From Bacteroidia bacterium (GTDB lineage Bacteria; Bacteroidota; Bacteroidia; B-17B0; Aurantibacillaceae): 64,000 bases of DNA. Positions within the stretch are counted from its first letter, which is position 1. Each line of letters starts with the position of its first letter. A program made the translations under genes and the position numbers. The stretch is from positions 1 through 64,000 of the forward strand of contig JAIOZA010000013.1 in NCBI GenBank assembly GCA_021740825.1, written 5' to 3'. Positions 24,092 through 32,369 of this stretch are shown here, piece after piece. Under the pieces are notes generated by a model. It was not told where the DNA came from. It did not search any database and saw only the letters and a list, made by a program, of their open reading frames with translations.

Positions 24092-25090
24092 ATGAAATTA
24101 AAAAACAAAGAAATTATGAATCAAATAATTAGTGACATAGATATCGTTTTAACTCGAACGGAAGAATTAGTTAGTAATAGAAAATTACTTCAGATACTTA
24201 AAAGGGATATCGAATATTCTGATGATGTTAAAATTAAAATGAGACTAAGTAAATGGTTATTGTTTTTTAATGAGGCAAAAATAAATAATTTTTATATTTA
24301 TTCTAATACTGTTTATGTTTTGTTTGATGCATGCAATACGAATGAAATTTTTAAAAACCAAACAGAGCAAGAGTTTGAGCAAAGTTTAAGTTTTTATAAA
24401 TCAATTATTAGTCATCCATATTTAAGCAGACCAATCGATTTTAACAACGCAAAGAATATTTTTGCCATAGCACTTATTTATGGAAAATATGGTACAATGC
24501 AAATTAATTCCTTTAAAAATGCCTTGGAAAATTTGAAATTTGAAATTTCTGAAAATAGCCTGCACGATTTTTTTAAAAGCTTATTATTGAAAGGTGAGTA
24601 CCCAAAGTTGTTTCCTAAAAATGTAACTCAGTTCAATGAGGCGGATTTGGATGTATTTATGAATGTTGTTAAATCTAATTCCTGTGCAAAGCATGAACTA
24701 ATCCCCTATGAATTAAAGAATCAAGCATTAGCTATTAAGTATTTTTTCGAAAGAATGGATATTGAAATGATTGATGCTTTTCTTTCGGACGAACATACCT
24801 ACCAAGACGTCGATAAAAGAACATTTATTTCAGAATTGTCTATGGTATTTAATCAATTTATAGATTCTGGGGACTCTCATTTAATTGCATTTGAAGGTGC
24901 TTGTAATTCGTGTATAAAAGGTAAATTTGGCTATACGTTTGTTGGTAATGTAAGTTCTAATTATCTTAGTATTATCTTTGATATTAAGGATGATAAAATT
25001 GTCGATTTATATGATTGCACTAAATTTAAAATCAGAATAGGAGAGCTGGAATTAAATCAAAAGTTCAGTATTAATTTATTTGGTTTATAA
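24092..25090 (+). CDS. Two-part protein with a C-terminal family-B domain
   Basis: In this 332-residue protein the first ~200 residues are helical ('ISDIDIVLTRTEELVSNRKLL', 'MRLSKWLLFFNEAK', 'YPKLFPKNVTQFNEADLDVFM' in order) and are not recognised. The last ~130 are homologous to the whole protein at 19979: 'MDIEMIDAFLSD', 'TYQD', 'CNSC', 'GYTFVGN' and 'NYLSIIFD'. It is thus a fusion of a new domain to family B, or the 19979 protein is a freed copy. It belongs to the unit led by operator 3. No signal peptide or membrane helix is present. Function unknown. Confidence 0.65.
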   Translation: MKLKNKEIMNQIISDIDIVLTRTEELVSNRKLLQILKRDIEYSDDVKIKMRLSKWLLFFNEAKINNFYIYSNTVYVLFDACNTNEIFKNQTEQEFEQSLSFYKSIISHPYLSRPIDFNNAKNIFAIALIYGKYGTMQINSFKNALENLKFEISENSLHDFFKSLLLKGEYPKLFPKNVTQFNEADLDVFMNVVKSNSCAKHELIPYELKNQALAIKYFFERMDIEMIDAFLSDEHTYQDVDKRTFISELSMVFNQFIDSGDSHLIAFEGACNSCIKGKFGYTFVGNVSSNYLSIIFDIKDDKIVDLYDCTKFKIRIGELELNQKFSINLFGL

Positions 25091-25118
25091 TTTGTTTTAT
25101 TGACCATTGTCAAATCAA

Positions 25119-25475
25119 ATGGCTATTGTGGAATTTAAATTAGGGCGAAAGAAACTTTACCGAGGAACTTTAAACCGATTTTTAGCAATAGACACTATGT
25201 TTCCTTTGGTAAACATAAACCATGAAACTTTTACTATACATAAAAACGAAGAGAGCGTAACAATATTTATGGTTCAAGGAACAATAGGGCAGGTTGTAAA
25301 TTCTTTTTTAGTATGTGAAGATTTTGATCCTGAAAAATTCAATCTCACTGTACATGAAATGAAACTTGGTGAATTTGATTTTTCAATTATTACTGGATTG
25401 GAATATGATTCTGAATTATTTAAAAAGTTGAGAACTGACCATGTCATTTGGAGTCAATGGGGCTTTATTATTTAA
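25119..25475 (+). CDS. Unknown 118-aa protein
   Basis: I choose the ATG at 25119 (MAIVEFKLGRKKLYRG) rather than the TTG four codons earlier. The product is 118 residues, rich in strands ('TIHKNEESVTIFMVQGTIGQVV' over about residues 43-64, 'FDFSIITGLEYDSELF') and has no known motif. It follows the two-part family-B protein by 28 bp and probably ends the third WYL-linked unit. The next 125 bp hold no gene. Confidence 0.55.
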   Translation: MAIVEFKLGRKKLYRGTLNRFLAIDTMFPLVNINHETFTIHKNEESVTIFMVQGTIGQVVNSFLVCEDFDPEKFNLTVHEMKLGEFDFSIITGLEYDSELFKKLRTDHVIWSQWGFII

Positions 25476-25600
25476 TTTGTATTAAAAAAAATTTAGTCTG
25501 TATCTTTTTCTCATTTCTCCGTTACTAAATAAACCAAGGCACTTATTTTTTTATTTTATTCCAATTTATAATTTTTTCTTTCACCACTAAAACTTAGCTT

Positions 25601-27394
25601 ATGAAAAATTTAACCTGGTTACTTATCGTGTTGCATTCAGTTCAATTAGTATCGCAAACAACAATTTCTCATAAGAAATTTTACAACGATAAATGGATAG
25701 TTGTGGATTCAACTAATAACCCTTCTTATTATAGACTATTTAAAGCAATAGATTCTATTCACCCAATAGGAAGGGTGAATGATTATTATATTACAGGAGA
25801 AATACAAGGAACCATGGATAGCGCTTCTTTTATAGACAAAGTAACTGATGCTAATTCAAAATTTATTGGGAAGACCATTGGCTATTTTAAATCAGGTAAT
25901 AAAAATTTTGAATTGCTATATGATACTAGTAGTAATGCATTATCAAACATCAACTGGTATGAAAATGGAAATAAGAAATGGGAAATTAAATACGATAAAA
26001 ATATAGAAACATCTATTTCTTATTATGAAAATGGTATTAAGTTTAATGACCTGAGGTTTATGAATGGTCTAGCTGAAGGTACATGTATGGAGTATTACCA
26101 AAGTGGAAAATTGAAAAACAAATCCATATATCATGAAGGTGTATTAAAAAACGAAAAATATATTGAATGTGATGAGTTTAATAATTGCCAACAAGTATAT
26201 TATGATGGCTTTAACACGAATGAAAGTTATCGTAAATGGGATGTTATTGATAATAGTGATGTAAAGGCACAATTTATTGCAGAAGCTGGATATCAAATCG
26301 AAAATAAATTGAAAACTGATATTTCTTTTAGAATATATCAACCATTTGATATTGCAGGTAGTTTTTCAGCAGAAACAAATTTTAAATTTGTGAAAGGAGA
26401 TGAAAAATCTTTTACAGGCTTAATTTTCGGCTATTTAAATTGGGACAACTATTCATATTTTTATATTTCGCCTAATGGAAAGTATAAAATTGGTCATGTG
26501 TTAGGTGGTTTGTTTTATGATGGAGCCATTGTAAAATCAACTTTCATCAACTTAGGTACGGAACAAAATTGTTTAAAATTAAGCATGTATAATAATAAGA
26601 TGCAATATGCAGTGAATGGTCATATTGTACTCAGTGAACCATTTGTTAAATTTAGAGGAAATAACATTGGGTATGTGGTTGGAGGTAAATCAGAAACGTT
26701 GTTTCAGAATTTAATAATAAAAGAAAATGTTGATCCGCAAGTTATCGTAAATGAATTAAGTACGGATTGGAATGGAAATGGCAGTGGTTTTTTTGTTGAT
26801 ACAACAGGTGTTATTGTTACTAATTACCATGTTATTGAAGGTGCAAATAAAATTGAAGTGAGTTTTTTAATTAATGGCTTAAAAAAATCATTTAAAGCAA
26901 AGGTTATTTCATCAGATAAAAACAACGACTTAGCAATTATTAAAATTGATGATTCTGATTTTAAACCTTTCAAAAAAATTCCTTATAGTTTTAAAAATAG
27001 TGTTAGTGATGTAGGAAGTAATGTTTTTGCAATGGGTTACCCAATGGCTTTGAACGTAATGGGTGAGGAAGTGAAATTTAATGACGGTAAAATTAGCTCA
27101 AAATCTGGGTATCAAGGAGAAACGAATACATATCAAATTTCAGTTCCTGTTCAATCTGGAAATAGTGGTGGTCCATTGTTTGATTATGATGGAAATATAA
27201 TTGGTGTTGTAAATTCAAAATTAGTAATTGGTGATAATGTTGCTTATGCTATTAAATCTGGCTACTTAAATACCCTAGTTGAAACCCTACCGTTTAATGT
27301 GAATTTACCCAGTGAGAAATCTATCGCAACTAAGTCGCTAACTGAAAAGATTAAAGTTATTTCTGATTATGTAGTATTGATAAAAGTGATATAG
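25601..27394 (+). CDS. Exported MORN-repeat and trypsin-like protease
   Basis: This 597-residue protein has a signal peptide (residues 1-19, MKNLTWLLIVLHSVQLVSQ). MORN-type repeats follow ('YENGNKKWEIKY', 'YYENGIKFND', 'YYQSGKLKNKSIY'; about 125-190), then a beta-rich middle resembling a concanavalin-like sandwich (about 230-375), then a C-terminal HtrA-like trypsin domain. The catalytic triad is visible: H410 in 'TNYHVIEG', D443 in 'NNDLAII' and S522 in 'GNSGGPLF'. No PDZ domain is present. It is probably periplasmic or surface-bound and cleaves proteins there. It stands alone behind the WYL-linked locus, with only a weak promoter visible. Confidence 0.8.
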   Translation: MKNLTWLLIVLHSVQLVSQTTISHKKFYNDKWIVVDSTNNPSYYRLFKAIDSIHPIGRVNDYYITGEIQGTMDSASFIDKVTDANSKFIGKTIGYFKSGNKNFELLYDTSSNALSNINWYENGNKKWEIKYDKNIETSISYYENGIKFNDLRFMNGLAEGTCMEYYQSGKLKNKSIYHEGVLKNEKYIECDEFNNCQQVYYDGFNTNESYRKWDVIDNSDVKAQFIAEAGYQIENKLKTDISFRIYQPFDIAGSFSAETNFKFVKGDEKSFTGLIFGYLNWDNYSYFYISPNGKYKIGHVLGGLFYDGAIVKSTFINLGTEQNCLKLSMYNNKMQYAVNGHIVLSEPFVKFRGNNIGYVVGGKSETLFQNLIIKENVDPQVIVNELSTDWNGNGSGFFVDTTGVIVTNYHVIEGANKIEVSFLINGLKKSFKAKVISSDKNNDLAIIKIDDSDFKPFKKIPYSFKNSVSDVGSNVFAMGYPMALNVMGEEVKFNDGKISSKSGYQGETNTYQISVPVQSGNSGGPLFDYDGNIIGVVNSKLVIGDNVAYAIKSGYLNTLVETLPFNVNLPSEKSIATKSLTEKIKVISDYVVLIKVI

Positions 27395-27533
27395 TAAGAA
27401 AATATAATTATGATGTCTTATTTGACATTAGAATATCTTACAATAAATCTGTCAATCTAATAACTGATTTCAGAGTTGCCTTTGTAGGCAAACCAAATTT
27501 TACAGTAAATGATTTATTTAAATAGCAAAACAT

Positions 27534-28313
27534 ATGTTCACACTAAATGAATACGAAAAATACAAAAATCACTATGTTCCAAATGCAAGATTGATTAGAG
27601 TTGAAAAAAAACGATGTAAATGGAATCCAAACACAGAACAATTTGACTTTAAAAGCTACTCTAATTATGCCATTTCTTTTAATAAATCTGGACGTCTAAT
27701 GCATGTATATGCCTCAAAAGGTCTTTGGAATGAAGGAAAAATAGATAAGATTATATTTTTGTACAATAAAAAAAATAGGCCTGTTACTTTATTAAAATTT
27801 AACTTAAAGTCTCAGATATTGAACTACACCCTAAATTTACATTACGATTCTCATAATCGTATTATTCAGGAAATAATGGAATTTGAGAATAGCGGTTCTT
27901 ATGAAAATTATATACACAAATATAGTGATGGAAATCATACAGTTTTGTGTCATCAAGATTATTATGAATTAACTACTGATATTGTTAAGGAAAAGATTAA
28001 TTCGAAAGGAAAAGTTATAGAGCAGAAAATCTATAGATTTGGTGGTCATGTATCATTATTTGAAAAATACATTTATTCCTCTGATGGTAAATTATTGTAT
28101 TGTTTTTCTTTAGATGAGGAAAGTAAAGTTTCCTCTGAAACTCAGTATAACGGAAATTTCGAAACAATAATTGATAGAAAAGATTCAAATTCCATTTCGG
28201 TTGATGAAACACAAACGCAATACAACAATAAAGGTCATTGGGTAAAAAAATGTACTATAAGAAATGGCTCCTTAAAATTTATCGAGGAAAGGTCAATTAA
28301 GTATTACGATTAA
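27534..28313 (+). CDS. Unknown protein with RHS/YD-like repeats
   Basis: This 259-residue protein consists of repeated strand pairs of the kind 'Y-x-N-x(2)-G(R/H)' that resemble RHS/YD-like or MORN-like repeats: 'ISFNKSGRLMHVY', 'LHYDSHNRIIQEI', 'KINSKGKVIEQKIYRFG', 'YSSDGKLLYCF' and 'QYNNKGHWVKKCTI'. There is no signal peptide, so it is likely cytosolic. It lies 139 bp after the MORN-trypsin gene and may be related by domain type. No catalytic motif is visible. Role unknown. Confidence 0.55.
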   Translation: MFTLNEYEKYKNHYVPNARLIRVEKKRCKWNPNTEQFDFKSYSNYAISFNKSGRLMHVYASKGLWNEGKIDKIIFLYNKKNRPVTLLKFNLKSQILNYTLNLHYDSHNRIIQEIMEFENSGSYENYIHKYSDGNHTVLCHQDYYELTTDIVKEKINSKGKVIEQKIYRFGGHVSLFEKYIYSSDGKLLYCFSLDEESKVSSETQYNGNFETIIDRKDSNSISVDETQTQYNNKGHWVKKCTIRNGSLKFIEERSIKYYD

Positions 28314-28334
28314 CCTAATTAGATGTTATTTCTA

Positions 28335-28628
28335 TTAAAATTTCACACGATTTTTATTTAGATAATTTTGGATACTTTTCTTTGAGTATAGAATATTTCT
28401 GCTTCCGGGAGCCTGACTAATTTCAATTGCACCGGTATCTCTTAAATTTTGCCAAGTGGATTTTGATTTATAGGGTATTAGTTTCATTGCTTCTACGATG
28501 GTTATCCAGTCAGTATGGTCGGCTAAATTCTTTTCTTCTAATAGCTCTTTTAAGGCTTGTTTAACATATTGCTTAATTTCTAATTTGAGTTGCTCAAATG
28601 CTTCTGATTCAATAACGATTACTTCCAT
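28335..28628 (-). CDS. Helix-turn-helix domain protein (excisionase/MerR-like)
   Basis: This 97-residue protein has a helical N-terminus (about residues 8-36) and a C-terminal winged-helix DNA-binding domain of the excisionase type ('TIVEAMKLIPYKSKSTWQNLRDTG', about 43-66, then 'SRNILYSKKSIQNYL', about 76-90). Proteins of this size and layout are common orphan regulators of Bacteroidota mobile elements. It runs leftward, convergent with the gene at 27534, and no integrase is nearby. Confidence 0.75.
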   Translation of the reverse strand: MEVIVIESEAFEQLKLEIKQYVKQALKELLEEKNLADHTDWITIVEAMKLIPYKSKSTWQNLRDTGAIEISQAPGSRNILYSKKSIQNYLNKNRVKF

Positions 28629-28728
28629 ACTGTGTTTTTAAAATAAAAATAACAATACAAAAACATCATTTTTTGCCATGTTAATAAAAAACATTACTTT
28701 TCATTTAGCAAAAAGACCGATTGAAGTG

Positions 28729-28882
28729 TTGCTAAAATAATTTTATCAACAATACATTTTTTGGGTTATGAACAATTTTGAACTACGAATGATAATTTGG
28801 AAACTTATTAATCTTGTACCTGATAACTGTGACAGTCGGTCTTCAAGCCAATGGGAATAAGGATTCCAACATGCTGTATCGG
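28729..28882. repeat. R2 repeat, left copy (flanks hipBA)
   Basis: A ~155-bp block, from TTGCTAAAA to CATGCTGTATCGG, recurs at 30817-30971 in the same orientation, nearly identical over the first ~70 bp. It contains the palindrome ACTGT-G-ACAGT followed by CGGTC. The two copies bracket the HipBA module. The remaining gene-free sequence to 29187 is AT-rich with no recognised element. I see no integron attC consensus or target-site duplication. Confidence 0.8.
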
Positions 28883-29179
28883 ATAAATAGATATTTCAAC
28901 TATACCCAACAAGTTTCCACTAATCATTTTTAACAATACCCAGCAATATAAATTTTAGATTAATTAAAAGCATTTTATTTTTATTAATTCCTTCGCTTAA
29001 AACTATTTTTGCGTTATAGTATTAGTTTTTATGGTAACTATAAAACGGCAGCAAACTGAGTTTACTGCTAATAATTAGAAGAAACAAAATAGCGTTCACG
29101 CAATTATTTCTTTAGTATAGTCATTTACCCTTACTTTATACGATTTAATTGTAATATTTACCCTAATTCTGTAATAACG

Positions 29180-29216
29180 TTGTTTATTATCCACATTTAT
29201 ATTATATTTGTGGATA
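29180..29216 (+). promoter_or_regulatory. hipBA promoter with HipB-type operator
   Basis: TATATTTG (29203-29210) matches TAnnTTTG, with TTG (29180-29182) 20 bp upstream. A perfect inverted repeat, TATCCACA-N13-TGTGGATA (29188-29216), straddles the -7 box. Its arms include TATCC and GGATA, the half-sites of the E. coli HipB operator (TATCC-N8-GGATA), here more widely spaced. Autorepression by the HipB-like protein is the expected function. Confidence 0.75.
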
Positions 29217-29231
29217 TTAATCAACATTTAG

Positions 29232-29528
29232 ATGAACTCAAAAAGACAAACTCTTTTTCCAAAGCATTTAAAAATACTTCAGGAACTAGGAGAAAATATT
29301 AAATTAGCTCGTAAAAGAAGAAAACTGACTACCATACAAGTATCAGAGCGAGCGGGAATAGATAGAACAACTCTATATTTAATTGAGAAAGGAACTCCAA
29401 GAGTATCAATGGGAGCATATTTTAATGTATTGCGAGTATTGGGTTTGCAAGATGATTTTTTAAAATTAGCATCTGAAGATAAGCAAGGAAGAGATATTCA
29501 AGACTTAGAACTATTAGGAGGTAAATAA
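29232..29528 (+). CDS. hipB: HipB-like antitoxin (XRE family HTH)
   Basis: This 98-residue protein has a Cro/C1-type helix-turn-helix ('IKLARKRRKLTTIQVSERAGIDRTTLYLIEKG', split over about residues 23-54). In HipBA modules the antitoxin binds the kinase HipA and represses their promoter. It is followed by hipA with a 1-bp gap; GGAGGT near its end serves as an unusually good ribosome binding site for hipA. Its own operator-like dyad lies 16 bp upstream of the start codon. Confidence 0.85.
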   Translation: MNSKRQTLFPKHLKILQELGENIKLARKRRKLTTIQVSERAGIDRTTLYLIEKGTPRVSMGAYFNVLRVLGLQDDFLKLASEDKQGRDIQDLELLGGK

Positions 29529-29529
29529 A

Positions 29530-30780
29530 ATGGCTACAAGTAAAATAGATATATTGGTTTATGCCGATTGGTTGGAAATAAGCGGGCCAAAATTAATTGG
29601 AATTCTAGCTGCTCATCAAGGCAAGGGTAGAAAGACATTTAGTTTTAGTTATGATGAAAAATGGTTGGAAACTGAAAAGCCATTCTTATTTGATCCTGAT
29701 ATTACTTGGAATAAAGGACAACAATTTCCAATTGGTAAATCCAATTTTGGAATTTTTAATGATGCGATGCCAGATACTTGGGGACGCACATTAATGAAAA
29801 GAAGAGAGGCTCAAATTGCTAAGGAAGAAAAAAGAGTTGTAAAAAATCTTCACGACATGGATTTTTTATTGGGTGTAAATGACGAAAGTAGAATGGGAGG
29901 CTTACGATTTAAATTACAAGAAAAAGAATCCTTTTTAAATAATGATCGTGCTCGACCAACTCCTCCATGGTCTTCTGTAAGAGAATTACAACATGGTATT
30001 TCTTTAATTGAATCGGATAAGGACAACAAAGAGGTACGCAAATGGTTAAGCATCTTATTGGCTCCAGGCTCTTCCTTAGGTGGAGCAAGACCAAAAGCAA
30101 ATATCATTGATGAGAAGGGGAATTTATGGATAGCTAAATTTCCATCTAAAGAAGATACTATTGATAAAGCTGCATGGGAGTTTCTAGCCTATAAGTTGGC
30201 TACTAAAGCAGGTATTGAAATGGCTGAGTGTAAAATCGAAAAGATTTCAGGAAAACACTTTACTTTTTTCACTAAACGTTTTGATAGAATAAAACACAAA
30301 AGAGTTCACTTTGCATCTGCAATGACTATGACTGGTAATAATGAAGATACTATTAAGGATAATCATCCAAGCTATTTAGATATTGCAGAGTACATACAAT
30401 TTAATGAATCAAATAATACAAAGGAATTACACCAATTATGGAGAAGAATGGCATTTAATATCGCTATATCAAATACCGACGATCATTTAAGAAACCATGG
30501 TTTTATTCTTAATAAAACTGGTTGGCAATTATCTCCAGCTTATGATATTAATCCTTCAATTGATAAAGATGGTCTATCATTAAATATTGATTCAGATAAT
30601 AATGCATTAGATTTTGATTTGGCAAAAAGTGTTGGCGAATATTTTCAGCTTCAAGAAAAGCTAATGGATGATATTTTAAAAGAAATAAAGGGAGCAGTAA
30701 AAAACTGGAAAACAGAAGCAACAAAGATTGGAATTTCAAAAGCTGAAATTTCTCTTATGAGTTCTGCATTTAAATTTTAA
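29530..30780 (+). CDS. hipA: HipA-like serine/threonine kinase toxin
   Basis: This 416-residue protein covers the full HipA family: an N-terminal domain ('GIFNDAMPDTWGRTLM', about residues 77-92), a P-loop-like 'SSLGGARPKA' (about 180-189), the catalytic 'SNTDDHLRNHGF' (S314-F325) and the metal-binding 'YDINPS' (D339-P342). HipA of E. coli phosphorylates glutamyl-tRNA synthetase and stops translation; relatives have other targets. All key residues appear intact, so it is probably an active toxin. It forms an operon with the HipB-like antitoxin, and the pair lies between two R2 repeats. Confidence 0.9.
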   Translation: MATSKIDILVYADWLEISGPKLIGILAAHQGKGRKTFSFSYDEKWLETEKPFLFDPDITWNKGQQFPIGKSNFGIFNDAMPDTWGRTLMKRREAQIAKEEKRVVKNLHDMDFLLGVNDESRMGGLRFKLQEKESFLNNDRARPTPPWSSVRELQHGISLIESDKDNKEVRKWLSILLAPGSSLGGARPKANIIDEKGNLWIAKFPSKEDTIDKAAWEFLAYKLATKAGIEMAECKIEKISGKHFTFFTKRFDRIKHKRVHFASAMTMTGNNEDTIKDNHPSYLDIAEYIQFNESNNTKELHQLWRRMAFNIAISNTDDHLRNHGFILNKTGWQLSPAYDINPSIDKDGLSLNIDSDNNALDFDLAKSVGEYFQLQEKLMDDILKEIKGAVKNWKTEATKIGISKAEISLMSSAFKF

Positions 30781-30816
30781 AACTTGATTTTGTTAAATTT
30801 TTGGAATCATAAAGCT

Positions 30817-30971
30817 TTGCTAAAACAATTTTTATCAACAATACATTTTTTGGGTTATGAACAATTTTGAACTACGAATGATAATTTGGAAACTTATAGA
30901 TTCTGTACCTGCGAACTGTGACAGTCGGTCTGAAGACCAATAATATCAGTCGGTCCAACATGCTGTATCGG
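30817..30971. repeat. R2 repeat, right copy (flanks hipBA)
   Basis: Second copy of R2, starting 37 bp after the hipA stop codon and in the same orientation as the left copy. It keeps ACTGT-G-ACAGT and has GGTCT-GA-AGACC where the left copy has GGTCTTCAAGCC, plus a second CAGTCGGTC. The two copies enclose about 1.9 kb that hold only hipBA, a cassette-like arrangement. Confidence 0.8.
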
Positions 30972-31104
30972 GAAGTGATTTTTTATTAATTCCCAGCTCA
31001 ACATTATTGATAAGCTTCTATTTGAACCATGCTAGTAGACAAAAATAATTCTTAGTAAAAAGTTTAAACTACTTTAATTAGTAAATTAAAAGTTCGCACA
31101 GCTT

Positions 31105-31140
31105 TATAAAAAAAACGCCCACTTACTAAGTGAGCGTTTT
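31105..31140 (-). terminator. Rho-independent terminator of ssb
   Basis: A stem built from AAAACGC/GCGTTTT and ACTT/AAGT (31114-31140), followed on the minus strand by eight T, lies 22 bp after the ssb stop codon. Confidence 0.8.
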
Positions 31141-31162
31141 ATAATTAAATCGGGTTTTAAAA

Positions 31163-31507
31163 CTATGATACTTTTTTTCCTAACATAATAAATTCGTTCA
31201 CTTCAATATCGGTTACATATCGCTTTACGCCATCTTTATCCGTATAATTATTGTTTCTCAATTTACCATCAATTGCAATCTCACTTCCTTTTTGTAAAAA
31301 TTTTTCCGCAATTTCGGCGTTTGCACCCCAGGCAGTTAAATTATGCCAAGTGGTTTCTGTTACTTTTTCACCTTTTTGATTTTTGTAAGTTTCGTTAGTT
31401 GCTATCACTAATTTTGCTACTTTTTTTCCACCTGCTAAAGTTTTTACTTCTGGTGCTGTTCCTAAATTACCAATTAATTGTACGCGGTTTCTTAATGTGT
31501 TCATCAT
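31163..31507 (-). CDS. ssb: Single-stranded DNA-binding protein, short form
   Basis: This 114-residue SSB binds and protects single-stranded DNA during replication and repair. The OB fold is complete: 'RNRVQLIGNLGTAPEVK' (about residues 6-22), 'KVAKLVIATNE' (about 29-39), 'TTWHNLTAWGANAEIAEKFLQKG' spread over about 52-74, and 'VTDIEVNEFIMLG'. The acidic C-terminal tip (DDDxPF) that recruits partner proteins in the main bacterial SSB is missing. This suggests an accessory, mobile-element or competence-type SSB, with the main ssb elsewhere (inference). It sits at the border between island and core genes. Confidence 0.9.
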   Translation of the reverse strand: MMNTLRNRVQLIGNLGTAPEVKTLAGGKKVAKLVIATNETYKNQKGEKVTETTWHNLTAWGANAEIAEKFLQKGSEIAIDGKLRNNNYTDKDGVKRYVTDIEVNEFIMLGKKVS

Positions 31508-31563
31508 GTTTTCTTTTTTTTAAATTATTATTACTTTCTATAAATTATGCCGTACTGATTTTT

Positions 31564-31597
31564 TGAAGCGCTTCATCATTTCGACGACACAAAGGTA
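31564..31597 (-). promoter_or_regulatory. ssb promoter -7 box and palindrome
   Basis: On the minus strand TACCTTTG (31590-31597) matches TAnnTTTG. Ten to twenty-five bp downstream, within or near the transcript start, is the 12-bp palindrome TGAAGCGCTTCA (31564-31575). The rest of the gap 31508-31856 (about 350 bp) is AT-rich, with no gene recognised. Confidence 0.5.
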
Positions 31598-31856
31598 AAT
31601 GCAACACAAATAAACATTCGGTTAATAGTCGTTTAGATTCGTATATAACTAATTGTATTCGCTTGTTGTCGGATAAAAAATATGCTCTTGATGATGTTGT
31701 TAATTAAATTGAAAAAATTATAGGTAATAATTAAATTTAATTTTATTGATAATTTGTTTCGAAAGTTTTGATAGAGATTTTAGCGGAAATTTAATCGGAA
31801 TTTAATCTGAATTAGAGCAGTATAATTAAAAAGTATACAAGGTTTGAGTCTACTTA

Positions 31857-32369
31857 TTAAAATTTAGCCCTCAGTGTAACAGCAGTAATGATGGATGTAA
31901 TAGTCCCTAAAAACATATTTTTAAAAACAATACTTGTACATTCTTTAAACAATGTTACCTGAGCAATTTCCTGCTTGATTAAATCAGGTAGTTGAGCTTC
32001 TGTGATTTTTAAATTACCATTTTTAACCTGCGCTTTTGCTAATTCAAGTCCATAGGTTTGAATAAAGTTAATTTTATATACTTTAAAATCTAACTCAAAA
32101 AATATGGCTTGAAAAATCACTAAAACGATAGTGCTGAAAATGATAAATTTCAGACCTTCTTTTACAGCATCTTTTCCTCCAATAGTATTATTGTAGTTTA
32201 CTTTTTTTGAATACAACATTGCAAAAACGCAAAAAGGAATAATTAACAGCCATCCAATAATGCTTACTTTGTTGATGTGTTGAGTGTGGCCGCCATAAAA
32301 AGTAATGGATGTGGCGATAATTAGCAATGCGCTATAAATAGCAGGAAATAAAAAAGATTTTAGTGACAT
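31857..32369 (-). CDS. DUF4199 membrane protein
   Basis: This 170-residue inner-membrane protein has four hydrophobic segments (about residues 8-25, 36-52, 73-92 and 145-165) and the 'GGKDAVKEGLKFIIF' segment (about 64-78) typical of DUF4199, a Bacteroidota-specific family of unknown role often found near glycosyltransferase genes. No catalytic motif is visible. It lies alone between ssb and rho, all transcribed leftward. Confidence 0.8.
   Translation of the reverse strand: MSLKSFLFPAIYSALLIIATSITFYGGHTQHINKVSIIGWLLIIPFCVFAMLYSKKVNYNNTIGGKDAVKEGLKFIIFSTIVLVIFQAIFFELDFKVYKINFIQTYGLELAKAQVKNGNLKITEAQLPDLIKQEIAQVTLFKECTSIVFKNMFLGTITSIITAVTLRAKF

Noticed and set aside
28729-30971. R2 as integron attC sites
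   Set aside because: A GTCCAAC near the end of the right copy fits RYYYAAC, but the left copy and the matching GTTRRRY core do not, and no integrase is present.
5229-30971. R1 and R2 belonging to one family
   Set aside because: Both have a palindrome centred on GTGACA and a CATGCT-TATC motif about 40 bp later, but R1 copy 2 lacks both, and the rest does not align. Chance cannot be excluded.
1-31000. CRISPR array or cas genes in the island
   Set aside because: No regularly spaced short repeats and no Cas1, Cas2 or effector motifs are visible. R1 and R2 are too long and too few.
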